DNA of 64,000 nucleotides, taken from assembly GCA_029237695.1 (NCBI GenBank), contig CM055268.1, positions 52,227,131 through 52,291,130 on the forward strand, written 5' to 3'. This document shows positions 9,594-20,198 of the stretch, one piece after another. Both the position numbers and the translations under genes were made by a program. The stretch comes from Conchocele bisecta. Its lineage: Eukaryota; Mollusca; Bivalvia; Lucinida; Thyasiridae. Within the stretch, counting starts at the first letter, position 1; each line of letters begins with the position of its first letter. The notes beneath the pieces were generated by a model. That model saw only the letters and a program-made list of their open reading frames with translations, was not told where the DNA came from and did no database searches.

Positions 9594-12500
9594 TGTAACA
9601 GAATAAAACCCGAGTGTAACATTAACCCCCATGCAAAATGAGTGGGTGGGGTATATGACTCATTTTGACAAGATACATATGGTATTATTATTGACATATC
9701 TACACTCTGTAGCTAATATAATGGTAATTCATGCATATAATTTCACATTTTCTCTAAGACTAACATGCCTGATAGCTTTAATGGTCATATGAAGAAATCT
9801 AGCAACTTTACAGAATAGTGGAAAGACTGACAAACATGTCTGGCAACTTTGCTGACAGTGTCTGGCAGCCTTATTTGTAGGATGCTGGAGGTGTTTCACT
9901 GACTATTTCAATCTTTCTTGTAAAGGGGTATATATTATGATAGTCTTGACTCACATCTGGCATGCCTATATGTCTTATATTTGTTTATATTCCAAATCGG
10001 CAAGTGACGTGTTCATGATTTCTCTCTGACGGTGGCCATTTTTGGCAGATCTGCCAAATCTGACAGGTCTTGGCAAGCACATTAGAATCGCTAAATTAAG
10101 GTTATTTAATCAGATATTCACGATGTTTGGTTTGTAAATCATAATTAATATGTAAGACGAACATTTACACAAAGCTTCAGACTGTTAAATCCCCGTTTTG
10201 GTTTATTTTAAGGATACAATCAAGTTGAAGTGGCGCTCAATTTTGAATGCGAAAACGCCAGCGTCTCCGCATCAAAATTGTCGCATAAAGTTCATCAAAT
10301 CACCGAACCACTCTTGATTACCGGTGTAGATACCAAGATAAATATATAAACTACATATTTGGGACGTGACAGATAGGGTTTGAGCTGTTTTAATGTGTGA
10401 AATTGTCCAAAGTCTCATGGTGATGACGTCATTTCTGGCGATCTCGCAAATCTGGCAAGATGGCTGACATTTTTTACAGATTTGCCCGATGCCACAGCAT
10501 CATGATTGGCGAAATGACGTCATGTGGTACAGTTTCAGAACCTATAAATACAAACCAATTGGCTAGGATCCAGTGGTTCAGCTCATAAGAGCAAAAGATA
10601 ACATCTATGTGGCTTATTCTCGCCAGTGACCAGTACCGACAGTACCCGTCATGGTCTTGTTGTATAATAATACTTAGATAATAAATTTAATACCTGAATA
10701 AACATCTTCCATGGACTCTCCATAGGCCACCCTGACACAACAAAAAACCGTAAGACCGCTGGCTTGCGTTTGTTACAGTACTAACCACAAATGTAGACAC
10801 TAGTATTAAAGTGGCTGTGTCTCAGATGGTACCTCCAAATACTAGTAAGCATTTCACAAAAACAGTCGAGACATATCACTGGATATTGTATGAATACAGT
10901 CGCAACTTGTTCTCGGTCATAAACATGCATTTGTCAGTTAATTATATTATTTGCATATTAAGTCGAGGAAATTCCATGCTCAGTTTAACTTGGCAGTATC
11001 TGGAGAAAAAAAACCACTAGTAGTGACGTAATTCTTTCTCCGATCTATCGAAAAACCCACGAGCAGTGATGTAATTCCTCATGTTATCACTGACTACCGC
11101 TTCGCTGCAGATAAGACAAAACACTAAACTTGTTTGAAATGCTTCAAAAGATTTATTACAAGATATAGTCAACAATGCACACTTCTATATAATCGCCATA
11201 TTAACACTGTAATACCGTAACACACGATATACGCGCATGGTCATAAAAATAACAGAATTTAAAGGTACATGCCTACTCAGTAGGCACAATATGTTCTTTA
11301 TATCACAGACATCATCCGAGACATTTTCTGGCAAAATAACATTCATTCACCATTACTCCACGTACTGATAGGCATTATTATACAGTTATATCAGACGTAA
11401 CTTTCCACACTGATACCAGGGGCGATAACCGTGTTTCCTTAAATGTTAACGGACATTACTTTTTATCCTCTGTATTTATTTTTGGATGTGCAATTATCAT
11501 ACTTTATAATCTGTCGAAAATATTTTTTGCAGGTGACACATGTAATTACAATGTAGTATAAATAATTAAAATATGCCATGCCTCATTTGCATATGAAAAT
11601 AACCTGATACCAACGCGCGTCACTATCAGTAAAATAAATATTACTGAATGATTATATCTGTATAGCGGCCACTCGTAATCTTTAGAACTGGTGGAATTGT
11701 GACACAATTATATACTTATTTAATTCCTATAAAGAACATTTTGTGCCTACTAAGTGGGCATGTACCTTTAAAAATGCGAGAACGTTATTGGTGACGTAGT
11801 TGGTGAGTAACATTAGTTGTTGTTTTTTTATATTATTTCTTTTTTTCATATTTGTTTTTACTTTCATTATTGTTCTTTTCCTAACTCAATACCCCCCACT
11901 TTCAACCTCAGCTGCGACATAGTAACTTTCAAAGAACAAGTATCAATGCGACGTGGTGTGCACCGGAACTGGTGGATAATGTAAGTTCTAAGCGAGCGGG
12001 TCTTAGAAGTTGTTAGTCATAGGAAAGGATGGCTTATGGGATTATAAATTGAACCAACAATGCATGGTGAAGTTAATCAATGTATTACCTTAGGTAAGTA
12101 TAGTTACTTAGTGGGCAGTGAACTACTGGTGGAATATCAATTAATTTATTAAAGATGACGAGTACTGGTACTTTATGTCGACTACTGGTCACTGGCGAGA
12201 ATATGCCATGTATATGTTATCTTTTACTCTTACGAGTGAACCATTGAATCCTAGCCAAGTGGCTTGTATCTATAGGTTCTGAAACTGCACCACATGACGC
12301 CATTTGACCAATCATGCCGCCGTGGAGTCGGGCAAATTTGTCAAAAAGGTCAGCCATATCTTGCCAGATTTGCGAGATCGCCCGAAATGACGTAATCACC
12401 ATGAGACTTTTGACAATTTCGCACATTAAAACAGCTCAAAACCTATCTAGCACATCCCAAATGGTAGTTTAGATATTTATCTTGGTATTTACACAGGTAA

Positions 12501-13228
12501 TCAAGAGTGGTTCGGTGATTTGATACCTTTATGCGACAATTTTGATGCGGAGAAGCTGGCGTTTTCGCATTCAAAATTGAGCGCCACTTCAACTTGATTT
12601 TATCCTTAGAATCAACCAAAACAGGAATTTACAGTCCGAAACTTTGTGAAAATGTTCGTCTTACACATTAATTAGGATTTACAAACCAAACCTCGTTAAT
12701 ATCTGATTAAATAAGTCTTAATTTAGCAATTCTAATGTGCTTCTCAGGATCTGTCAGATTTGGCAGATCTGCCAAACATGGCCATTATCGGAGAGAAATC
12801 CTGTTCACGTCACTTGCCAGACTTGGAATATAAACAAGTATAAGACATATAGGTATGCCAGATGTGGGTCAAGACTATCATAACATATTCCTCTTTACAG
12901 GAATGAGTGAAGTATTCGGTGAAACAGTTACACCTCCAGCATCCTACAATATGAGTGTCAGGCATGGCCAGCAAGATTACCAGACATGCTGTCAGTCTTT
13001 TCACAATTCTGTCAAGTTGCAATATTTCTTCCTGTGACCATAACAGCTATCGGGCATGTTTCTCATAGTGCTAATATGAATGTATATGCCTAAATTATCA
13101 TTATATTAGTTACACAGTGTAGATATGTCAATAATAATCTCATTATATCACTTGTTAAAATGAGTCATACCCCACCCACTCATTTTGCATGGGGGGCTAA
13201 CATTAGACTAAAGTTGTATTCTGTTACA
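9594..13228. mobile_element. 3.6-kb foldback element with arms of about 1 kb
   Basis: The left arm (about 9594-10656) and right arm (about 12155-13228) are inverted copies over their whole length. The outer ends are TGTAACAGAATA and its complement. The inner edges both contain TCTCGCCAGTGACCAGTA. Identity by eye is high but imperfect. There is no transposase frame. The centre (10660-12150) is non-coding and holds a TTAA-flanked MITE. No clear target duplication is seen (GTAC against CTAA). It could be a non-autonomous Polinton-like, foldback or Tc-type derivative; the superfamily is unknown. Confidence 0.75.
11263..11767. mobile_element. TTAA-flanked MITE, copy 1
   Basis: TTAA on both sides (11259-11262 and 11768-11771) flanks inverted ends AGGTACATGCC and GGCATGTACCT, extended to about 40 bp of inverted similarity. 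A relative at 49666-50383 has the same ends. The TTAA target suggests piggyBac-type mobilisation. It is non-coding, 505 bp, and nested in the foldback element's centre. Confidence 0.75.
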
Positions 13229-13379
13229 CTAATTATGTAACAAAAGAAGAACTATAATTGACGGACCGCGGCCAGCTCTCCGATGTGTTTCATGCTACCA
13301 GTATGTAGTATGTGGTTAGAGCAATTGGATTGTGGAGATATTGGGTACTTAAAAACATTAACGCATATTTTACAAACAG

Positions 13380-13500
13380 ATCAACACAAATGTCAGGGTA
13401 ATTTGACCTTGACTTTGAGGATTGCATGTGTGGGCTATATAATGAAAATATAGATGGTGATATAGAAATATGTGAAGGTTCAAGTCAAGGATGGTCGTTT
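13380..13500 (+). repeat. Single pearl-like core fragment
   Basis: It contains 'GGTAATTTGACCTTGACTTT' and 'ATGAAAATATAGATGGTGAT', the same order as the E-family and 27-kb cores. It is truncated by the SINE that follows. Confidence 0.55.
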
Positions 13501-13760
13501 TGTTCGTTTGATGTGGTTTAATGGCCTAGTCATTTAGGGCCGGGTCAATGGGTACATGTACAAGTACAAATGGGGGGATGGGGGGGGGGGGCGGGAGTGG
13601 GAACGCGTGGGAACGGGGGCGGGGGGCGGGGGGGTGGGGGGGGGGGAGTGTGCAACCCCGGAACTCCCCCCCCCCCCCTACATCCACCCCTGGGGGGAAA
13701 TACCAAAATTAGCAGCAACCCCTACCGTTAATTTACGCTGTCGCGTTCGCCCGACCAACC
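13501..13760 (-). mobile_element. SINE remnant with expanded G/C tracts
   Basis: The body phrases 'TTTAATGGCCTAGTCATTTAGGGCCGG' (read in pieces) and 'GGGGAAATACCAAAATTAG' match the SINE at 8117-8330. Between them lie long G runs (13568-13650) and a C run (13664-13678). Runs of four or more G occur many times, enough for a G-quadruplex. Confidence 0.5.
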
Positions 13761-14100
13761 ATCACAGGGTGGTAGAGGACAATTAGAGCAATGCGTGCGT
13801 GAAATATCAAGCAGATCCGGCCAAGGAAACAGATATTATAAGACATGTACAAGAGCGTGAAGGTTTCGAACGCGACAAGCATGTGACCATGACCCAGGGA
13901 TCAGCAGTGGCTGGATGATCGTGAATTTGTCAGAGGGTGGTAGAGGACCATTAGAGCAATAAGTGTGTGAAATATCAAGCAGATTCGTGTAAGGAAACAG
14001 AAATTCTAAGACATTTACCCAAGCGTTAAGGTGTCGGACGGATGGTCGGACAGATGGACGTACGTACGGACGGGACGTACGGATGGCGGTAACACTATAT
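13760..14100 (+). repeat. Two pearl-like cores with terminal ACGG-type run
   Basis: Two monomers of about 165 bp share 'GGTGGTAGAGGAC', 'TTAGAGCAAT' and 'TGAAATATCAAGCAGAT', then a run of GGACGTACGG-like units at 14035-14080. The cores match those at 20.3-21.8 kb, so this is a degraded member of that family. Confidence 0.6.
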
Positions 14101-14104
14101 GCGG

Positions 14105-14310
14105 GGAGGGGGGTCACATACAAGAATACCAATGACATACGTGAGGGACAAATCAGATCTCTGGATTCCGGTAAGGATGAACCCTGATCGTTAAATTACC
14201 CATCGCATGCTCCCATCTGCCATTCACTCTTTGGTGAGGATTGAATTCACAACCTCCAGAATTGAAGTACAATGCCATATCCCCTAGGCCATTGCCTATC
14301 CCTTGAAATG
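14105..14310 (-). mobile_element. tRNA-headed SINE
   Basis: Read on the minus strand, 14230-14310 looks like a tRNA 5' half: an A-box-like GGCCTAGGGGATATGG, then CTTCAATTCTGGAGG, then a B-box-like GAATTCAATCC. The body follows toward 14105, including the GGATTCCGGTAAGGATGAAC region (plus-strand reading) shared with 16709-17177. Polymerase III transcription is inferred from the boxes only. Confidence 0.6.
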
Positions 14311-14525
14311 TCAAGCAGTTGATAGAAAAGAAATACAAATTGCAAGATATTTTAATACCATACCTCCAACATATGTGAAAGAAGAACAGACAACCCGACT
14401 CCAGTATACCCCTCAATAACTCACTGTGGGGTATACATTCTGTTTAAATCAGTTATACTTACACATTTGCTAAACTGCAGTGAGGGAACATACAGGTTTA
14501 AAGCACCACAACTGTAAAACAAAAA
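14310..14525. repeat. 3' hairpin end of a lost element
   Basis: At about 14398-14444, GACTCCAGTATACCCC and its partner GGGGTATAC form a terminal hairpin like those closing the elements at 27.06 kb and 33.43 kb. No 5' end is paired with it here. Confidence 0.45.
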
Positions 14526-14600
14526 GTGAAAGTGAAAGGGTTTAATGTCCCACCAACAGCTAAGGTCATATAGATACGGGACTGTAAAACAAATCACAGA
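14526..14600 (-). mobile_element. SINE 3' tail fragment
   Basis: 'AAAGTGAAAGTGAAAGGG' then 'TTTAATGTCCCACCAACAGC' and 'TAAGGTCATATAGA' is the minus-strand SINE 3' end also seen at 47990 and 38745. Confidence 0.55.
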
Positions 14601-14970
14601 CGCAATTTTCGACTGTTACCTTCAATATATTGACATAGTTACACAGTGTCATAAAAGGTACATGAATCACAATAATAATTCCATACACCAAATGTTATTC
14701 AATTTATCAGAGGTACAAGATATGAACCAAAGCCATTTAAATGTGCTTCAATCGAAACTGTACATACCGGGTAGATAGCAATGATTGTAGGTTTATAAAT
14801 ATATAAGCCCAATATTAATGTTTGAATGCATAAATTATCAAGTCCACTCAACAACGTCATATACAGCTGGGTAAGTCAATAGAAAAATAAATTGGGATAG
14901 ACACATTTTACATACATATATCCAGCATAGCATAGTTGATTTTAGAAACTCTTACAAAAACATTCAAATA
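14600..14970. other. Spacer without recognisable features
   Basis: It is AT-rich, with one short open frame that has no recognisable motif. Confidence 0.4.
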
Positions 14971-14979
14971 AATATACAG

Positions 14980-15209
14980 ACAGACGGACGGACGTACAAT
15001 CAGTAGTGAGGGTAATTGTATTAATGTTGAAGGATGAATAGGTACTTAGTAATGCATGTGTGCAATATGAAGATATTAGCTGAAGGCAAACAGAAATTAT
15101 AGGTTATTTGAGAAACTCTTACAAAAACTTTAAAAAAATACAGACAGACAGACGGACAGACAGACGATGCGAAACCTATAGGGCACCGCCGATTCTCGGC
15201 GGGGCCCTA
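14980..15209 (+). repeat. Element 3' end with ACGG run and perfect hairpin
   Basis: Two short core pieces carry GACAGACGGACGG runs. The end is a hairpin formed by TAGGGC, CCGCCGA, loop TTC, TCGGCGG and GCCCTA (about 15178-15209). The matching 5' end was not found, so the copy is 5'-truncated. Confidence 0.55.
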
Positions 15210-15918
15210 ACACGCTGCAAAAAGTTAACTTTTATAATGGACATATTTTTATACATTCGTTTTAAAAACTAGATGGCCACGGCCTGCATGTCGTGCCTTG
15301 GGGCGAGGCATGGACACTAAAAAAAGAGATATAGTAGACGGAAAAACTTTAACCGGACACACGTATGTACGGACGGACGTACGCCAAAGTGCCGACTATA
15401 TCGCGCTTTCCGCAAGCGGGCGCGACAAAAACTTTAACCAAAAATTTCAACGTAATTAGACCTTGACATTGGGCACAGGGGCCGCACGGGAGCGGGGTAG
15501 AATGAAAATATAGATGATGATAAACACCCATGTGAAGTTTCAAGGTAATGGACAAAGCAGGTGCAGAGATATAGTACATGAAAAAACTTTAACCAAAAAC
15601 AATAACCAAAAAGTTCAAAGTAATTTGACCTTGACATTGGGTACAGGAGCCGCACGGGTGGGGGGTAGAATGAAAATATGGATGATGATAAACAGGCATG
15701 TGAAGTTTTAAGGTAATGGGCAAACAAGGTGCATAGATATAGTACATGAAAAAACTTTTAACCAAAAATTTTAACCAAAAACTTCAAAGTAATTTGACCT
15801 TAACATTGGGCACAGGGGCCGCACAGGTGGGGGTAGAATGCAAATATGGATGATGATAAACACCCATGTGAAGTTTCAAGGTAATGGGCGAAGCAGTTGC
15901 AGAGATATAGTATAACAA

Positions 15919-17873
15919 ACAAGAGGCCCAAATGGGCCTGTATCGCTCACCTAAAAGCCTCCATAATGGTCATCTTGATTTCACAAAGACTCTTCACTTA
16001 CAACTTCAAATGTTCCACAGAATTTGTTGGTACCTTCTGATCTAACATATATTGCGAATGTGCATGTGATTTACTGCTATACCTTCGATTTGATATATAA
16101 AATGACCATATTCGGTCAAAAATAAAAATAAAATTTGACCCCTATTTGAACCCTCGGGCCACGCCCATTTTGACCCAGGGGCCAACATATGAACAAATCT
16201 GAAACAGCGGTAACTATCAATCATTCTTACCAAGTTTCGTCGATATCGGCCTGGAGGTTTGTGAGAAGATTTTTTGACAATTTGACCTCACTTCTCAACG
16301 GCGGCCATCTTGGATTTGGTGTGATGACTCCATTTTTAACAAAAATGAACAGGCTTCACCAACAGACCATTACAGTTAAGTTTGGCCAATATCGGCGTCA
16401 GCTTAACAGAAAAAGACGTTTGAAATCTTTAGTAAAAGAATGACCTTTTGAACTATCAGTGGCCATCTTGGATGACGTAATCATCTGATTTAGACAAAAA
16501 ATTCTCCAGAGTGATCGTCTCGTCAATACATTCGATTTGATAATATTATATGACTATATTCGGTTAAAAATAAAATTTACCCCTATTTGACCCCTCGGGC
16601 GACGCCCATTTTTGACCCAGGGGCCACCATATGAACAAATCTGAAACAGCGCTAACTATCGATCATTCATACCCAGTATCGTCGAAATCGGCCTGGCGGT
16701 TCGTGAGAGTGAGTGAGTGAGTGAATATGGTTTAACGTCCGCTTTTCTGACATAGAGGTACAAGCCTCAGGGAGTCTACACGCAGACGGGTCAACGGGGT
16801 CGTGTCCCGTATCCACCTGTCCGAGGGGGGTAAATCCCAACTTCAGAACTCAATATTTACAAAATATATATTCAGTCCTGAAATTAGAACAACCTGATCT
16901 GGTGCCAGGCCCTCGCCACACCAGCATCATTTATCCCATCCCCTAAAAGAAATAGGATTAGCACTAATCTTACTTTTATATATGGGACATAGCCCGACTC
17001 AACTCTCACATACAAGAAACCCAAAAATGTACATGAGGGCCAAATCCGGTATAGTGGGTTCCGGAAAGTATGAACCCAATCGTTAAGCCAGTTTAGTCGC
17101 CTTTTACGACGAGCAATGGCTACTGCAGCACTATTCTCAGGATCAGTTGATCCCGCCCCGGTGCCTGCACGGGGCCAGGCGGTTCGTGAGAAGAAGATTT
17201 TTTTAAGAATTTGACCTACTTCTCAACGGTGGCCATCTTGGATTTGGTGATGACCTCCATTTTAACAAAAATGAACAGGCTTCAACCACAGACCATTACA
17301 GTTAAGTTTGGCCAATATCGGCCCAGCAGTTTACAAGAAAAAGACGTTTGAAATCTTTAGTAAAAGAATGACCATTTGAACTATCGGTGGCCATCTTGGA
17401 TGACGTAATCATATGATTTAGACAAAAAATGTTCCAGAGTGATTGTCTCGTCAATACCTTCGATTTGATATATTACATGACTATATTCGGTTAAAAATAA
17501 AATTTGATCCCTATTTGACCCCTCGGGCGACGCCCATTTTTGACCCACGGGCCATCATATGAACAAATCTGAAACAACGCTAACTATCGATCATTCATAC
17601 CAAGTATCGTCGAAATCGGCCTGGCGGTTCGTGAGAAGAATTTTTTTTAAGAATTTGACCTACTTTTCCATGGCGGCCATCTTGGATTGTCGATGACCTC
17701 CATTTTAACAAATCTGAAATGGCATCACCCATATATCATCCCTGTGAAGTTTAACCAATATCGGCTCAGCAGTTCGGGAGAAGAAGATGATTGAAAATGT
17801 TCACGGACGGACGGACGGACGACGGACACTTTGCCATAACAATAGCTCACATGAGCTTTGCTCAGGTGAGCTA
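15919..17873 (+). mobile_element. B-family hairpin-ended element, copy 2
   Basis: The start is ACAAGAGGCCC with hairpin AGGCCCAAATGGGCCT, then a CGCTCACCT box. The end is AGCTCACATGAGC, loop TTT, GCTCAGGTGAGCT. It holds several cores of about 440 bp, each with two 'GGCCATCTTGGAT' phrases. The E-family host reads TATAAC then AAAAACTTTAACC on its two sides, as in undisturbed cores, so the insertion made no visible target duplication. Confidence 0.8.
16709..17177 (-). mobile_element. SINE/retroposon with 14-bp target duplication
   Basis: The 14-bp sequence GGCGGTTCGTGAGA flanks both sides (16695-16708 and 17178-17191), a direct sign of target-primed insertion. Read on the minus strand it starts with a CCCCGTGCAGGCACCGGGG hairpin region and passes a conserved 'GTCGTAAAAGGCGACTAAA' block. 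It ends in GACGTTAAACCATATTC and a (CACT)n tail. The insert is 469 bp and non-coding. Confidence 0.8.
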
Positions 17874-18039
17874 AAAACTTTAACCAAAAAACTTTAACCA
17901 AAAAGCTTTAACCAAAAACTTTAACCGGACACGTACGTACGCCAAAGTGCCGACTATATCGCGCTTTCCGCAAGCGGGCGCGACAAAAATGGTACATATT
18001 ATGTTTTACAGCACAGCGAGCGGGCGGCGGACAGAAAAA

Positions 18040-18590
18040 CGACACTACTCCACTCAAACCTTCCAGTAAATCGATCTGAAACTATACACACATCTTATAC
18101 ACATATTGAAGATGTGCACCCTGGTGTTTTTATGCCGAAACAATATTTGTTAACAAAAATATCGCCCTGTTAACTTTTTTTCTACATTTTTGTATGTGGT
18201 ACAGAGTTTCTGTACACGACTCCTCTCAAACCTTTCAGTCAATCATTCTGAAACTATACACACATCTTCTACATGTATTGAAGATGTGCACCATGGTGTT
18301 TTTATGCCGAAAAATATATTTTTTAACAAAAATATTGCCTTTTTAATATAGCCATTTTTTCTACATTTTTTGTATGCAATTCTATATAGGGTACAGAGTT
18401 TGTGTACACTACTCCTCTCAAACCTTTCAGTCAATCGATCTGAAACTTTACACACATCTTCTACACGTATTGAAGATGTGCACCTTGGTGTTTTTATGCC
18501 GAACAAATATTTTTTAACAAAATATCACCTTTTTAACTTAGCAATTGTTTTCTACAGTTTTGTATGCACTACTATATACTTTCTACTTTA
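18040..18590 (+). repeat. Three tandem units of about 175-190 bp
   Basis: Each unit carries 'CTCAAACCTTTCAGTCAATC', 'CTGAAACTATACACACATCT', 'TTGAAGATGTGCACC' and 'GTGTTTTTATGCCGAA'. A single inverted relative sits at about 32745-32890 in NADK2 intron 6. Open frames across it are by-products. Confidence 0.7.
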
Positions 18591-18910
18591 CACATCTCTA
18601 CCTAAATTAGTATACCTGTTTATGACAAGACATAATGCTATATATTTTCAAATTCACATTAAGGTTTATTGCCTTGGTGACAGTTTCATATTTCTGCATC
18701 TTCACTGTCTGGGCGTATTTTGTGACTTACGTCACTTTTGTTAAAACCTATATTAATATTTGGTACTTAAGCAGAACAATTTACTACCAGAGGGGACAGA
18801 ATTTGAAGAGCAAAGCAATATGACCCTCTTGCTATCAAATAGGGATATACATATTAAATAGAAATTTCATCTTCTACAAACATTAGGAAAAAAACACTGC
18901 AAATATTATA
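18590..18910. other. Spacer without recognisable features
   Basis: AT-rich, no repeats or exons seen. Confidence 0.4.
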
Positions 18911-19266
18911 GGAATGAATGGCATTTTTGTGGAATTTATCGGGGTATAAACTTGGAAAAGTCGCGGGAATACTGGACGAAGGCCGGAAGGCCTCGTCCAG
19001 TATTCCCTCGACTTTTCCAAGTTTATATCCCCGATTAATTCCACAAAAAGGCCATTCATTCCTTATAATTCCAGCATTTGAAATAAATTCATCAAGAAAA
19101 TGTGTTTATTTTCCGTTTTCTTAAGAATTATTTTAACTGCGCCCGACGGTTACGGAAAGTAGTTCGGCGTGGGAGTTTACTGGGATATAAATTTTGGACA
19201 GAGACTTGCTACGGGCCAATCAAATGTTAGGGAATTGTGTAAATATTTTTGTGCTAGAATTATATA
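18910..19266. mobile_element. P-family MITE with long palindromic end, copy 1
   Basis: 18912-19060 is an inverted repeat with arms of about 70 bp (GGAATGAATGGC and its complement outside, GGACGAAGGCC/GGCCTCGTCC at the centre). It is followed by a conserved block of about 200 bp ('TTTTAACTGCGCC', 'GGTTACGGAAAGTAGTT', 'CAATCAAATGTTAGGGAA'). A full inverted relative lies at 30892-31250 and partial ones at 31337-31430 and 51106-51238. Confidence 0.75.
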
Positions 19267-20198
19267 CAAATAGTAGTTATTATGGTTCACACAACTTGAT
19301 ATTTTAACACGAGCACTTTGGCGTACGTCCGTCCGTACATACGTGTGTCCAGTGTTTCAAATCAAGAAACATTATAACCGACACAGATCAATGTGTAACA
19401 TTGCACATACTGTTGCTGCAACAATTGTTGGTGACATCCTTGTAATGAATTCTAGTGACACAACTACAATACAATAATTTGGCCAGAGTATATGATTTTA
19501 CCTTATATATAATACATGTATTCCTATTAAACTGATTTCGAACATCCAAGTATTTTTTGGTAAATGGCAGAGAATGTGGACAAAATTTCAGCTTCCGAAA
19601 TAAATTATAAAAATTGTTGTATCATTTAACCCATTGTAGTCTATGGAGTATGGACACAATTCTAATCGAGACGGTTCATATGAATGGGAACAACATATAC
19701 TTTAGAATAAAAATAGAGAATCCGCAAATTTTCATACTACATGTACTGGAATTGTACCCAGCCTATGGGTTCAATCAATTTTGATGAAACACAGAGATAC
19801 AATAAGGCAGAAAATCTCATACCCTGGCATGTGTGTTAATACTGAAACAATACTACACACGCACACTTGATGTGACACAAGATTTGTAAGTCAGAGAAAT
19901 TACTCTGGACCCATGCGTAGTAAATTTTCTGAAAATAAACATTTGTTTCTGCCAACATATCCAGAGTACATGCCGAGTGAGAAAATAATGGATACGAGCA
20001 AGTCAGCAGGGGCTCACAGATACCCCCGGCCGCCACCTGGATCGACAAACACAATTTTGAAATGTTAAGTTTATGTTCCGGACAGAAAGGCGAAAACTAT
20101 ATACCCTTCGTCATACTTTGTATAATCACCATTTGAACCATCTCATTACATGTAAGATAGTTCAAATGAGTTTTGTTCAGAAGTAAGAAAAATATGAA
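19267..20198. other. Spacer with small repeat fragments
   Basis: 19313-19360 is an antisense fragment of the E-family tail ('ACTTTGGCGTACGTCCGTCC'). 19620-19740 resembles 36430-36480 ('GAGACGGTTCA'). Nothing else is recognised. Confidence 0.4.

Larger units (their letters stand above)
15289..17985 (+). mobile_element. E-family element, copy 2, with nested insertions
   Basis: The head TGTCGTGCC (15289) follows GGCCACGGCCTGCA. The tail GGGCGCGACA ends at 17985, so one base of the 9-bp inverted end differs. A complete tail also lies right after the head (15352-15426). Core units run 15430-15915 with 'GACCTTGACATTGGG'. A B-family element occupies 15919-17873, and a SINE is nested inside that. 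After it the AACCAAAAACTT runs resume. Confidence 0.75.

Noticed and set aside
14230..14310. tRNA gene
   Set aside because: It has A- and B-box-like blocks but no cloverleaf closing stem, and it continues into SINE body shared with other loci.
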